Assembly (NCBI GenBank): GCA_002361175.1
Contig: DESG01000169.1
Span: forward strand, 1-17,342
DNA: 17,342 nt
Direction: 5' to 3'
Origin: Lachnoclostridium sp. UBA3320
GTDB lineage: Bacteria > Bacillota > Clostridia > Lachnospirales > Lachnospiraceae
The notes under the pieces were generated by a model. The model ran no database searches. It was given only the letters and a program-made list of their open reading frames with translations, and was not told the DNA's origin. Of the stretch, positions 7,704 to 15,501 are shown in pieces. Position 1 is the first letter of the stretch, and every line of letters starts with the position of its first letter. A program made the position numbers and the translations under genes.

Positions 7704-8546
7704 GTGGGTAAATTATCAGATTATAAAAAGAAAAAAGATTTTTTGGTGTGTGTGGACAGCGATGGATGTGCTATGGACACAATGGATATTAAGCATATCC
7801 GCTGTTTTGGCCCATGCATGGTTAAAGAATGGAGACTAGAAGAATGGAAAGAAGAAATACTAACACGCTGGAATGAAATCAATCTGTATACTATGACTCG
7901 TGGCATTAACCGTTTTAAAGCATTATCCATGATATTAAAAGAAATTTCTGAAAAGTATATATCAATTGAAGATTTGGATATACTAACTGAATGGGTAGAA
8001 AATAGTAAAGAGTTGTCTAATGATGCACTACAGAAAGCGATTGATGAAAGGGAGAGCATCTGTCTTAAAAAGGCACTGTCTTGGAGCAAAGCAGTCAATA
8101 GTTCTATTAATAAACTTCCAGAGGAAGAAAAACTTCCTTTCGAGGGTGTAAAAGAGGCACTTGCTTATGCTCATAAAACAGCAGACGTTGCTATTGTGTC
8201 CAGCGCAAACTTAGATGCGGTTATGGAGGAATGGGAACGTTTTGGATTAATTCCATACACGGATATTGTACTTGCGCAGGATTCAGGAAGTAAGGCATTT
8301 TGTATTGGAGAGCTCTTAAAGGCAGGGTATGAAAAAAATCATGTAATTATGTGTGGCGATGCTCCAGGAGATTTGGACGCAGCCAAAAAGAATGGGGTAT
8401 TTTATTATCCAATTTTGGTAAAAAAGGAGAAGGAGAGTTGGGAAGAGTTTATGGAGGAGGGCTTTTCTCACTTGAAAGATGGAACTTATAAGGGAGAGTA
8501 CCAAGAAAAGAAAATTGGGGAATTTTTGAAAAATCTGGGCGGATGA
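7704..8546 (+). CDS. HAD-superfamily hydrolase (phosphatase-like), unknown substrate
   Basis: This 280-residue soluble protein starts with GTG at 7704, eight bases after AGGAG. All four HAD motifs are present: DSDG with Asp18 (nucleophile) and Asp20, Ser166/Ser167 in IVSSAN, Lys197 in DSGSKAF, and GDAPGDLDAA with Asp219 and Asp223. The long insert between motifs I and II (about residues 25-160, largely helical) is the cap that selects the substrate. The pattern resembles phosphoglycolate-phosphatase-like HADs, but no close functional relative is recognised. It lies inside the operon between the transporter and the GH3 gene, so it presumably acts on a phosphorylated compound made during uronate use, such as an off-pathway sugar acid phosphate. 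That role is inference. All catalytic residues are intact, so it is likely active. Confidence 0.85.
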   Translation: MGKLSDYKKKKDFLVCVDSDGCAMDTMDIKHIRCFGPCMVKEWRLEEWKEEILTRWNEINLYTMTRGINRFKALSMILKEISEKYISIEDLDILTEWVENSKELSNDALQKAIDERESICLKKALSWSKAVNSSINKLPEEEKLPFEGVKEALAYAHKTADVAIVSSANLDAVMEEWERFGLIPYTDIVLAQDSGSKAFCIGELLKAGYEKNHVIMCGDAPGDLDAAKKNGVFYYPILVKKEKESWEEFMEEGFSHLKDGTYKGEYQEKKIGEFLKNLGG

Positions 8547-8574
8547 AAATAAAAATAGAAGGAGGCTTAATTGA

Positions 8575-10350
8575 ATGGTAGATATGAAAGCAACCCCATT
8601 TTATCTGTCTGATGAAGATTGTAAATGGGTAGAAGAGACGATTGCGGGCATGACTTTAGATGAAAAGATAGGGCAGTTATTTTTTAACATGGGTTCAAGC
8701 CGTGACGAGGAATATCTTAAAATGACAGTGGATAAGTACCATATAGGTGGTATACGCTATAATCCAGGGCCAGCAGATGATATCCATGAGCAAAACCGCA
8801 TATTGCAGGAAAATAGCAAGATTCCACTTATTATTGCCTGCAATACAGAAAATGGCGGCGATGGTGCATGTGTAGATGGTACTACTATTGGAAGTCAGAC
8901 AAAAATTGGTGCTACACGCAATACACAGTATGCTTATAATCTTGGCTATATGTCTAATAAAGAGGCTGCTGCAATCGGCTGTAATCTGTCATTTGCTCCT
9001 GTAAGCGATATTATCTATAACTGGGAAAATCCAGTTATTGGACTTCGTACTTATGGCAATGATGTGGAAAGAGTTATGGATATGACTAAAGCCTATCTTG
9101 AGGGTGCACATGCCAATCCAGGCTTTTGCTGTGCAGCTAAACACTTTCCTGGAGATGGTCTTGATTTCCGTGACCAGCATGTCGCTAACAGTGTAAATGA
9201 TTTTAGCTGTGAGGAATGGGATGAGACATTTGGAAAGGTATATAAGAACCTAATTGATAACGGTCTTGAAGCCATTATGGCAGGGCATATTATGCAGCCT
9301 GCTTATACACGCCATTTCAATCCTGATATTGAAGATGATGATATTATGCCAGCAACGCTGTCACCAGAGCTGATTAACGGACTTTTGCGTACTAAGCTTG
9401 GCTTTAACGGCATGGTTCTTACAGATGCTTCTCATATGGTAGGTCTTACTTGCCGCATGAAACGCTGTGACCTTATGCCAGCAGCTATTGCGGCTGGTGT
9501 GGATATGTTCCTGTTCTTTAATGATATGGACGAAGACTTTGAAGCTATGAAGAAAGGATATGAGGACGGGCGCATTACAGAGGAACGTTTAAGTGATGCA
9601 CTTCACCGCATACTTGCTCTTAAAGCTCATATGGGACTTCATAAGAAAGATAAAAAAGACATTGTGCCTCCATATGAACAGGTACATGAAATTGTAGGAT
9701 GTGAAGAGCATAAGGCTATGCAGAAAGAAATTTCTGAAAAAGCTATTACTCTTGTAAAATATAAAGATAAAGATGTACTGCCTGTGATTCCAGACCGTTA
9801 TAAACGTATTATGATTGTATATGTGAAGGGGCTTGAAGCTCCAGGACTTGGCACTCTTCTCGCACAAAATAAAGTGTCTCCAGCAGAGAAACTTAAAGAT
9901 AAATTGATTGCTAAAGGATTTGATGCTTTTGTTTATGAAAGTCCAGTACAGAAGATGATGCAGCAGGTACAGGCAGGAGAAAAGCCAGATTTAAACTTGT
10001 ATTTTGCAGGAAAGAGCGCTATTGCAGACTTTGTTGGTGGTCAGGATTTGATTATTACAATGGTAGATATTGCAGGAGGCTTCCAACCAGTAGCAAGACC
10101 TTCTTTCGGCATGACAAAGGGCGGCGGAGAGATTCCATGGTATGTACATGAGCTTCCAGTTATTGTAATAGGAACTAAGCAGCCATTTGTACTTGCAGAT
10201 ATACCACAGGCACGTACGTATATTAACACTTATGATACACTTGACACCACTTTTGACGCATTGGTGGATAAACTTATGACAGGTGCAGACGCATTTGAGG
10301 GACAGGACCCAGTAGATTCTTACTGCGGTGTATGGGACACAAAATTATAA
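8575..10350 (+). CDS. Glycoside hydrolase family 3, NagZ-like (possible beta-N-acetylhexosaminidase)
   Basis: This 591-residue protein without a signal peptide has a GH3 (beta/alpha)8 barrel (about 15-355) followed by a C-terminal alpha/beta sandwich (about 390-590). The nucleophile is Asp284 in MVLTDASHM. KHFPGDGLDFRDQH (189-202) corresponds to the KHFPGHGDTxxDSH motif of NagZ, in which an Asp-His pair supplies the acid/base; here Asp200 and His202 are kept. GH3 beta-glucosidases lack this pair, so an N-acetylhexosaminidase-type or related mechanism is likely. The FPGHG histidine is Asp193 here, so substrate specificity may differ from NagZ of peptidoglycan recycling. ATG 8575 follows GGAGG (8561-8565). 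Its place in the operon suggests that it removes a second sugar from an imported glucuronide-containing oligosaccharide. GH3 membership is secure; the substrate is not. Confidence 0.88.
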   Translation: MVDMKATPFYLSDEDCKWVEETIAGMTLDEKIGQLFFNMGSSRDEEYLKMTVDKYHIGGIRYNPGPADDIHEQNRILQENSKIPLIIACNTENGGDGACVDGTTIGSQTKIGATRNTQYAYNLGYMSNKEAAAIGCNLSFAPVSDIIYNWENPVIGLRTYGNDVERVMDMTKAYLEGAHANPGFCCAAKHFPGDGLDFRDQHVANSVNDFSCEEWDETFGKVYKNLIDNGLEAIMAGHIMQPAYTRHFNPDIEDDDIMPATLSPELINGLLRTKLGFNGMVLTDASHMVGLTCRMKRCDLMPAAIAAGVDMFLFFNDMDEDFEAMKKGYEDGRITEERLSDALHRILALKAHMGLHKKDKKDIVPPYEQVHEIVGCEEHKAMQKEISEKAITLVKYKDKDVLPVIPDRYKRIMIVYVKGLEAPGLGTLLAQNKVSPAEKLKDKLIAKGFDAFVYESPVQKMMQQVQAGEKPDLNLYFAGKSAIADFVGGQDLIITMVDIAGGFQPVARPSFGMTKGGGEIPWYVHELPVIVIGTKQPFVLADIPQARTYINTYDTLDTTFDALVDKLMTGADAFEGQDPVDSYCGVWDTKL

Positions 10351-10372
10351 TACAGAAAGGAAGGGATTATTT

Positions 10373-11443
10373 ATGCAGATGACATTCCGCTGGTATGGTG
10401 AAGGCAATGACAGCATCACACTTCAGCAGATTAAGCAAATTCCAGGTGTGACAGGAATTGTATGGGCATTGCACTATAAGCAGGCTGGAGAAGTATGGGA
10501 AATTGATGAGATAGAAGAAGCACGCCGTCAGATTGAGGGTGCTGGCTTTAATATGGACGTAGTAGAAAGTGTAAATGTGCATGATGATATTAAGATAGGG
10601 CTTCCTACACGTGATGAGTATATTGAAAATTATAAAACAACTCTGCGCAATCTTGCAAAGTTTGGTGTTAAGGTTGTAACATACAATTTTATGCCAATTT
10701 TTGACTGGACTCGTACTGATTTGTTTCATCCGATGGAAGATGGTTCTACAGCACTGTTTTATGAGAAGTCTAAGATACAGGATGATTATAAAGAGATGGC
10801 AAAATATATCTTGGAAAATTTGCATGGCATGACATTCCCAGGCTGGGAACCTGAGCGCATGGCACAGCTTGATGACCTCTTTGAGAAATATCGTCCTGTG
10901 ACAAAGGAAAAATTATGGGAAAACCTGAAATATTTCTTAGAGGCACTTATGCCTGTATGCCATGAAACAGGAATTAAAATGGCAATTCATCAGGATGACC
11001 CACCTTGGGATATCTTCGGTCTGCCACGTCTTCTTGTAGACAAAGAATCAATCGGACGTTTCCTGTCTATGGTAGATGATGAGTACAACTGCCTGTGTTT
11101 GTGTTCTGGTTCTCTTGGAGCAAACCCAGATAATAATGTTCCAGACATTGTGCGCACATACTGTGACCGTATTGCATTTGCTCATATCCGAAATGTAAAG
11201 CATTTTGAAAATGGTGACTTTACAGAGGCTTCTCATCGTGACTGTGATGGTGATGTAGGAATCCTTGAGATTATGAGGGCTTACCATGACTGTGGCTATA
11301 AAGGTTATGTACGCCCTGACCATGGACGTCATATCTGGGGTGAAGAGTGCCGTCCAGGTTACGGATTGTATGACAGGGCATTAGGTATTATGTATTTATG
11401 GGGCTGCTGGGATATGTTAGACAGAATAGAAGGCAGCAAATAA
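10373..11443 (+). CDS. uxuA: Mannonate dehydratase
   Basis: UxuA dehydrates D-mannonate to 2-keto-3-deoxygluconate in the cytoplasm, using a divalent metal. The 356-residue length is normal. Family motifs: HQDDPPWDIFGLPR with His206, CSGSLGANPDN with Cys244, HIRNV with His271, and RPDHGRHIWGE with Asp316; by family analogy these four hold the metal. The usual motif begins HPDDPP, so Gln207 next to the metal histidine is a mild oddity. ATG 10373 is preferred over an upstream in-frame ATG that overlaps the GH3 gene, because AAGGAAGGG lies seven bases before it and MQMTFRWYG is the usual beginning. The gene follows the GH3 gene by 22 bases and precedes uxuB by 17. Identification is firm and is the strongest evidence that the operon handles hexuronate. 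Confidence 0.96.
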   Translation: MQMTFRWYGEGNDSITLQQIKQIPGVTGIVWALHYKQAGEVWEIDEIEEARRQIEGAGFNMDVVESVNVHDDIKIGLPTRDEYIENYKTTLRNLAKFGVKVVTYNFMPIFDWTRTDLFHPMEDGSTALFYEKSKIQDDYKEMAKYILENLHGMTFPGWEPERMAQLDDLFEKYRPVTKEKLWENLKYFLEALMPVCHETGIKMAIHQDDPPWDIFGLPRLLVDKESIGRFLSMVDDEYNCLCLCSGSLGANPDNNVPDIVRTYCDRIAFAHIRNVKHFENGDFTEASHRDCDGDVGILEIMRAYHDCGYKGYVRPDHGRHIWGEECRPGYGLYDRALGIMYLWGCWDMLDRIEGSK

Positions 11444-11460
11444 GAGAGGAGGATTCCTGC

Positions 11461-13047
11461 GTGAAATTATCATTAGAATCAATAAAGGATAAGGAAGCAT
11501 GGAAGGGCTATCACCTTCCTGACTATGACCCAAAGCAAATTGCAGAAAATACAGCTAAAAGACCAGAGTGGATGCATTTTGGTTCAGGAAATATTTTCCG
11601 TATCTTTCCAGCAGTTATATGCCAGAGATTAATTGAACAGGGGAAAATGGATACAGGAATTGTATGCTGTGAAGGCTATGATGATGAAATTATTACAAAA
11701 TGTTTCAGACCTTATGACAATTTGACCATTGGTGTTACATTGAATGCAGATGGAAAGCTCGACAAAGAAGTTGTAGGCTCACTGGCAGATAGTCTCACAA
11801 TGCTTTATGACAGTGAAAAGATTGCAGATATTATGAAAGAGCCATCACTTAAGATAGTGTCATTTACAATTACAGAAAAGGGATATTCACTGCGCAATGC
11901 CGCACATGAATTAGTTCCAGCAGTTGTAGATGATATGGCAAATGGTCCAGAAGGATGTAAGACTTTTATGGCACAGCTTGCTTCAATGTGTATTGGAAGA
12001 AAGAAAGCATGTGGAAAGCCACTGGCACTTGTCAGCATGGATAACTGCTCACACAATGGTGAGAAGTTACAGGCAGCAGTTATGGAAATTGCCGAGGCAT
12101 GGCTTAAAAACGGCAAAATTGACAGTGAAGACTATGACTATCTAAAAAATGACATTGCCTTCCCATGGAGCATGATTGACAAAATTACACCACGTCCGCA
12201 TCCATTAGTTGAAGAGCAGCTTAAAGCTGACGGACTTGAAGAAATCAGCCCATTTGTAACTACAAAACACACTTATACAGCCCCATTTGTAAATGCAGAA
12301 AAAACACAGTATCTTGTTATAGAAGACTGGTTCCCGAACGGCAGACCTCCTCTTGAAGATGCAGGTGTTATCATTACAGATAGGGATACTGTAAATAAAG
12401 TGGAAAAGATGAAAGTATGCACTTGCCTTAATCCACTTCACACATGCCTTGCAGTTTATGGCTGTCTTTTAGGATATACTTCAATCGCAGAAGAAATGAA
12501 AGATGAACAGCTTAGTAAATTTATTGATAAAATGAGTCATGAAGAGGGTATGCCATTTGTAGTTGACCCAGGTGTTATTGAGCCTGAGCAATTTTTACAT
12601 GAAGTATTGACTGAACGTCTTCCAAATCCATTTATGCCAGATACTCCACAGCGTATTGCAACAGATACGTCACAGAAGTTGTCTATAAGATTTGGTGAAA
12701 CAATCAAGGCGTATATCGCATCATCAGACCATAATGCAGCAGACCTTAAACTTATTCCACTTGTACAGGCTGGATGGCTTCGCTATCTTGCAGGAATAGA
12801 TGATGAGGGCAATGCATTTGAAGTAAGCCCTGACCCACTGCTTTCTGCTATGCAGGAAAAACTTGGAGATATTAAGCTTGGAGATAATATAGATGAAGCA
12901 AAACTTCAGCCTATTTTATCAGATGCTTCTATCTTTGGAGTAAATCTGTATGAATGCGGATTAGCTGATAAAGTAATTGGATATTATCGTGAACTTATGG
13001 CAGGCAAAGGTTCTGTCCGTGAAACATTAAAGAAATATATACAATAA
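11461..13047 (+). CDS. uxuB: Mannitol dehydrogenase-family oxidoreductase, probable D-mannonate oxidoreductase (fructuronate reductase)
   Basis: This 528-residue NAD(P)-dependent polyol dehydrogenase should interconvert fructuronate and mannonate. Visible blocks are the N-terminal nucleotide-binding start (MHFGSGNIFRIF, about 38-49), TITEKGYS (137-144), SMDNCSHNGEKL (192-203), AFPWSMIDKITPRP (233-246) and KMKVCTCLNPLHT (316-328), the last containing the Lys-Asn-His catalytic signature (Asn324, His327). The start is GTG 11461, eight bases after GAGGAGG. Tagaturonate reductase (UxaB) belongs to the same family, so the call as fructuronate reductase depends on uxuA lying directly upstream. After the stop comes a short GC-rich hairpin and then the HIT gene. 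The alternative activity cannot be excluded by sequence reading alone. Confidence 0.9.
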   Translation: MKLSLESIKDKEAWKGYHLPDYDPKQIAENTAKRPEWMHFGSGNIFRIFPAVICQRLIEQGKMDTGIVCCEGYDDEIITKCFRPYDNLTIGVTLNADGKLDKEVVGSLADSLTMLYDSEKIADIMKEPSLKIVSFTITEKGYSLRNAAHELVPAVVDDMANGPEGCKTFMAQLASMCIGRKKACGKPLALVSMDNCSHNGEKLQAAVMEIAEAWLKNGKIDSEDYDYLKNDIAFPWSMIDKITPRPHPLVEEQLKADGLEEISPFVTTKHTYTAPFVNAEKTQYLVIEDWFPNGRPPLEDAGVIITDRDTVNKVEKMKVCTCLNPLHTCLAVYGCLLGYTSIAEEMKDEQLSKFIDKMSHEEGMPFVVDPGVIEPEQFLHEVLTERLPNPFMPDTPQRIATDTSQKLSIRFGETIKAYIASSDHNAADLKLIPLVQAGWLRYLAGIDDEGNAFEVSPDPLLSAMQEKLGDIKLGDNIDEAKLQPILSDASIFGVNLYECGLADKVIGYYRELMAGKGSVRETLKKYIQ

Positions 13048-13053
13048 TATAGG

Positions 13054-13085
13054 GCCTGGTGCGGCGTGCTGGCGTCTCACTGGGC
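13054..13085 (+). repeat. GC-rich hairpin between uxuB and the HIT gene
   Basis: GCCTGGTG (13054-13061) pairs with CACTGGGC (13078-13085) over 8 bp, including two G-T wobbles, with a GC-rich 16-base loop. No T run follows, so it is a weak candidate for a transcript processing or attenuation site. It stands out as the most GC-rich patch between genes in the window. Confidence 0.35.
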
Positions 13086-13136
13086 TTAATCTAATTATAA
13101 ATATGAGAAGGCAAATATAAGAGAGGGGACATAGAC

Positions 13137-13559
13137 ATGGATAACGGTTGTGCATATTGCATGGAAGGTGAGCTGGTTGCAAAATTTGGAATTAAAATTT
13201 GCGAGCTTGAGGCCAGCAAAGTCTATTTATTTAAAGAACAAAGTCATAAGGGAAGGGTTATTGTTGCTCATAAAAAGCATGTAGGGGACATGCAGGAGCT
13301 TACGGCAGAGGAAAGAAGTGTTTACTTTGAAGATGTGGCAAAGGTGGCAGGAGCGCTTAAGGCAGCATTTTCTCCTGATAAGATAAATTACGGTGCATAT
13401 GGGGACACCGGACATCATCTGCATTTTCATCTTGTGCCAAAGTATGCTGACGAATATGAATGGGGCGGTGTTTTTGCTATGAATCCTGATAAAGTTTATT
13501 TGACAGACGAAGAATACAACAGTATAATTGCAGCAATAAAGAAAGAGTTAGAAAATTAG
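13137..13559 (+). CDS. HIT-family (histidine triad) nucleotide hydrolase or transferase
   Basis: This 140-residue protein has the histidine triad as HLHFHLV (94-100); the middle histidine, His96, is the expected nucleotidylated residue. An N-terminal CAYC pair (Cys5, Cys8) resembles the zinc half-site of Hint-like proteins, and VIVAHKKHVGDMQEL is the usual core strand and loop. HIT enzymes act on nucleoside phosphoramidates, acyl-nucleotides, dinucleoside polyphosphates or, in the GalT branch, nucleotide sugars. ATG 13137 follows GAGGGG by eight bases. It sits between uxuB and the kinase-aldolase genes in the same direction, so it is probably co-transcribed with them. No known step of hexuronate breakdown needs such an enzyme. 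The family is certain; the role here is unknown. Confidence 0.92.
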   Translation: MDNGCAYCMEGELVAKFGIKICELEASKVYLFKEQSHKGRVIVAHKKHVGDMQELTAEERSVYFEDVAKVAGALKAAFSPDKINYGAYGDTGHHLHFHLVPKYADEYEWGGVFAMNPDKVYLTDEEYNSIIAAIKKELEN

Positions 13560-13600
13560 CAAAAACAAAGAGTGAAAAGTGGAGAATATTCAAAAAATTA

Positions 13601-13640
13601 TGATATACTTGGTGAAATTGTAAAAGATATATGTTATAAT
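13601..13640 (+). promoter_or_regulatory. Candidate internal extended -10 promoter before kinase 1
   Basis: The 148-base spacer between the HIT gene and kinase 1 holds two extended -10 sequences: TGATATACT (13601-13609) and TGTTATAAT (13632-13640). The second is a perfect TGnTATAAT. No good -35 box lies 16-18 bases upstream, though TTGGTG occurs 20 bases upstream; extended -10 promoters can do without one. Just downstream, TGTAC (13646-13650) and GTACA (13674-13678) can pair across the new leader. No terminator hairpin was seen here, so the promoter would add to read-through from upstream. Confidence 0.4.
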
Positions 13641-13707
13641 AATGCTGTACAATATTTTGGGTTTTACTGAAAAGTACAAAAATTAAAGCTGTAGGAGGAG
13701 TTATTGG

Positions 13708-14805
13708 ATGGACTTAAATTTAAAACCAGAGAAAGAGTGTAAATTTGATGCGGTATCACTTGGCGAAGTAATGCTAAGGTTTGACCCTGGCGAGGGAAGA
13801 ATCCGCACTGCAAGAACTTTTCGTGTATGGGAAGGCGGTGGCGAGTACAATGTTATCCGTGGGCTGAAAAAATGCTTTAAACTGGATACAGCAGTTATTA
13901 CTGCATTTGCGGATAATGAAGTTGGACTTCTCTTAGAAGACCTTATACAGCAGGGTGGTGTTAATACTTCCTTGATAAAATGGATGGCAACAGACGGAAT
14001 TGGGCGTATCTGTAGGAATGGACTTAACTTTACAGAGCGTGGATTTGGAATTCGTGGTGCAGTAGGATGCTCTGACCGTGCTAATACAGCCATTGCAAAA
14101 GCTAAACCAGAAGATTTTGACTTTGAATATATTTTTGGAGAGTTAGGGGCACGTTGGCTGCATACAGGTGGTATTTATGCAGCACTGTCTGAGCAATCAT
14201 GTGATACAGTACTTGAAGCTATAAAAACAGCTAAAAAGTATGGAACGATTGTATCATATGATTTAAACTATCGCCCATCTATGTGGAGTGCTATTGGTGG
14301 GCTTGAAAAGGCACAAGAAGTAAATAAGGAAATTGCAAAATATGTGGACGTCATGATTGGCAATGAGGAAGATTTTACTGCATGTCTTGGATTTGAAATT
14401 GAGGGCAATGATGAAAACTTAAAAACGCTGAATCTTGACGGTTACAAAAAAATGATTAATGAAGCCGCTAGAACATATCCAAACTTTAAGGCAGTTGCTA
14501 CAACACTGCGCCAAGTGAAAACTGCTACAGTAAATGACTGGAGTGCAATCTGTTGGGCGGATGGTGAAATTTACAAGGCAAAGGATTATAACGGTCTGGA
14601 AATTATGGATCGTGTTGGAGGCGGTGATTCTTTTGCTTCTGGCTTAATCTATGGTCTTATGTCTACAGAAGATGCAGAGCTTGCAGTAAACTATGGTGCG
14701 GCACATGGTGCACTTGCAATGACAACACCTGGAGATACTACAATGGCAAGCAAAAAAGAAGTAGAGGCTATTATGGGTGGCGCTGGTGCGAGGGTACAGA
14801 GGTAA
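13708..14805 (+). CDS. kdgK: PfkB-family sugar kinase 1, probable 2-keto-3-deoxygluconate kinase
   Basis: This 365-residue ribokinase-fold enzyme probably phosphorylates KDG to KDPG with ATP. The C-terminal PfkB signature DRVGGGDSFASG (301-312) gives catalytic Asp307 and the anion hole. SYDLNYRPSMW (183-193) matches the YRxxLW block of KDG kinases. The N-terminal glycine motif is unusual: EGGGEYNVIRGL replaces the common GGAEANVA pattern, which suggests a separate subgroup from kinase 2 in this operon. ATG 13708 follows AGGAGGAG (13693-13700). The gene precedes the KDPG aldolase gene by 36 bases, which strongly supports KDG as substrate. A related sugar acid, such as the galactonate-derived one, is possible. 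The C-terminus ends in a short Gly/Arg-rich tail. Confidence 0.88.
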   Translation: MDLNLKPEKECKFDAVSLGEVMLRFDPGEGRIRTARTFRVWEGGGEYNVIRGLKKCFKLDTAVITAFADNEVGLLLEDLIQQGGVNTSLIKWMATDGIGRICRNGLNFTERGFGIRGAVGCSDRANTAIAKAKPEDFDFEYIFGELGARWLHTGGIYAALSEQSCDTVLEAIKTAKKYGTIVSYDLNYRPSMWSAIGGLEKAQEVNKEIAKYVDVMIGNEEDFTACLGFEIEGNDENLKTLNLDGYKKMINEAARTYPNFKAVATTLRQVKTATVNDWSAICWADGEIYKAKDYNGLEIMDRVGGGDSFASGLIYGLMSTEDAELAVNYGAAHGALAMTTPGDTTMASKKEVEAIMGGAGARVQR

Positions 14806-14841
14806 ACGCCGCACAAAACATATAAATGGAGGGATAATAAA

Positions 14842-15471
14842 ATGAGTGTAATGGAAAGCATGAAACAGTCAATTATCGTGCCAGTGGTAGTAATTGGCGA
14901 TGTAAAGGATGCAGTTCCTACAGCAAAAGCACTGCTTGCAGGAGGTATTAATGTAATGGAGATTACTTTGCGTACCGATGCAGCAGTTGAAAGCATACGC
15001 ACTGTTGCAAAAGAATGCCCAGATATGGTTGTAGGTGCTGGTACAGTATTAAATATTGACCAAGCTAAAGAAGTAGTGGATGCTGGTGCAAAATTTATCG
15101 TATCACCAGGTTTTGATGAAGAAACAGTAAAATGGTGCATAGACAATGATATCAATGTGACACCAGGATGCGTTACACCAACTGAAATTATGGCAGCACG
15201 TAAGCTTGGATTAAGAGTTTTAAAATTCTTCCCAGCAAATGTGTATGGAGGTTTAAATGCAATCAAAAATCTTTCAGCACCGTTTACAGATATACAATTT
15301 ATTCCTACAGGCGGAGTAAGCACAGACAATATTGCAGAATTTGTGGCATCTCCAGCAATATTTGCAGTAGGAGGAAGCTGGGTATGCAAAGCAGCAGATA
15401 TTGCACAGGGAAACTTTGACAAGATTACAGAACTGTGCAAAGAAGCACGCAAAAAGGCTGCTGCAAAATGA
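14842..15471 (+). CDS. kdgA: 2-keto-3-deoxy-6-phosphogluconate (KDPG) aldolase
   Basis: This 209-residue class I aldolase of the KDPG/KHG family (Eda) cleaves KDPG to pyruvate and glyceraldehyde-3-phosphate. The Schiff-base lysine is Lys128 in RVLKFFPA, the catalytic acid is Glu40 in VMEITLRT, and Arg44 is also kept. The spacing of these three equals that of E. coli Eda (45, 49, 133). GAGTVLN (65-71), SPGFDE (88-93), TPGCVTPTE (107-115) and PTGGVS (155-160) are the other family blocks; the last binds phosphate. ATG 14842 follows GGAGGG by eight bases. It lies between two KDG-kinase-like genes (36 bases after one, 30 before the other). It completes the lower part of the hexuronate pathway. Confidence 0.95.
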   Translation: MSVMESMKQSIIVPVVVIGDVKDAVPTAKALLAGGINVMEITLRTDAAVESIRTVAKECPDMVVGAGTVLNIDQAKEVVDAGAKFIVSPGFDEETVKWCIDNDINVTPGCVTPTEIMAARKLGLRVLKFFPANVYGGLNAIKNLSAPFTDIQFIPTGGVSTDNIAEFVASPAIFAVGGSWVCKAADIAQGNFDKITELCKEARKKAAAK

Positions 15472-15501
15472 ACAGAACCTCAGTCAGAATGGAGGCAGGA
15501 T

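Noticed and set aside
10328..10372. Upstream ATG for uxuA overlapping the end of the GH3 gene
   Set aside because: The extra 15 residues do not match the family, and a good ribosome binding site lies directly before ATG 10373.
10367..10825. A 152-codon minus-strand open frame opposite uxuA
   Set aside because: The sequence is biased toward Ile, Cys, Phe and Leu with no domain, and uxuA is certain on the other strand.
14691..15452. A 253-codon minus-strand open frame opposite the KDPG aldolase gene
   Set aside because: It lies wholly opposite firmly identified kinase and aldolase genes, is low-complexity (rich in Ser, Thr, Ala, Pro and Ile) and has no recognisable domain. It is a shadow of the coding strand.
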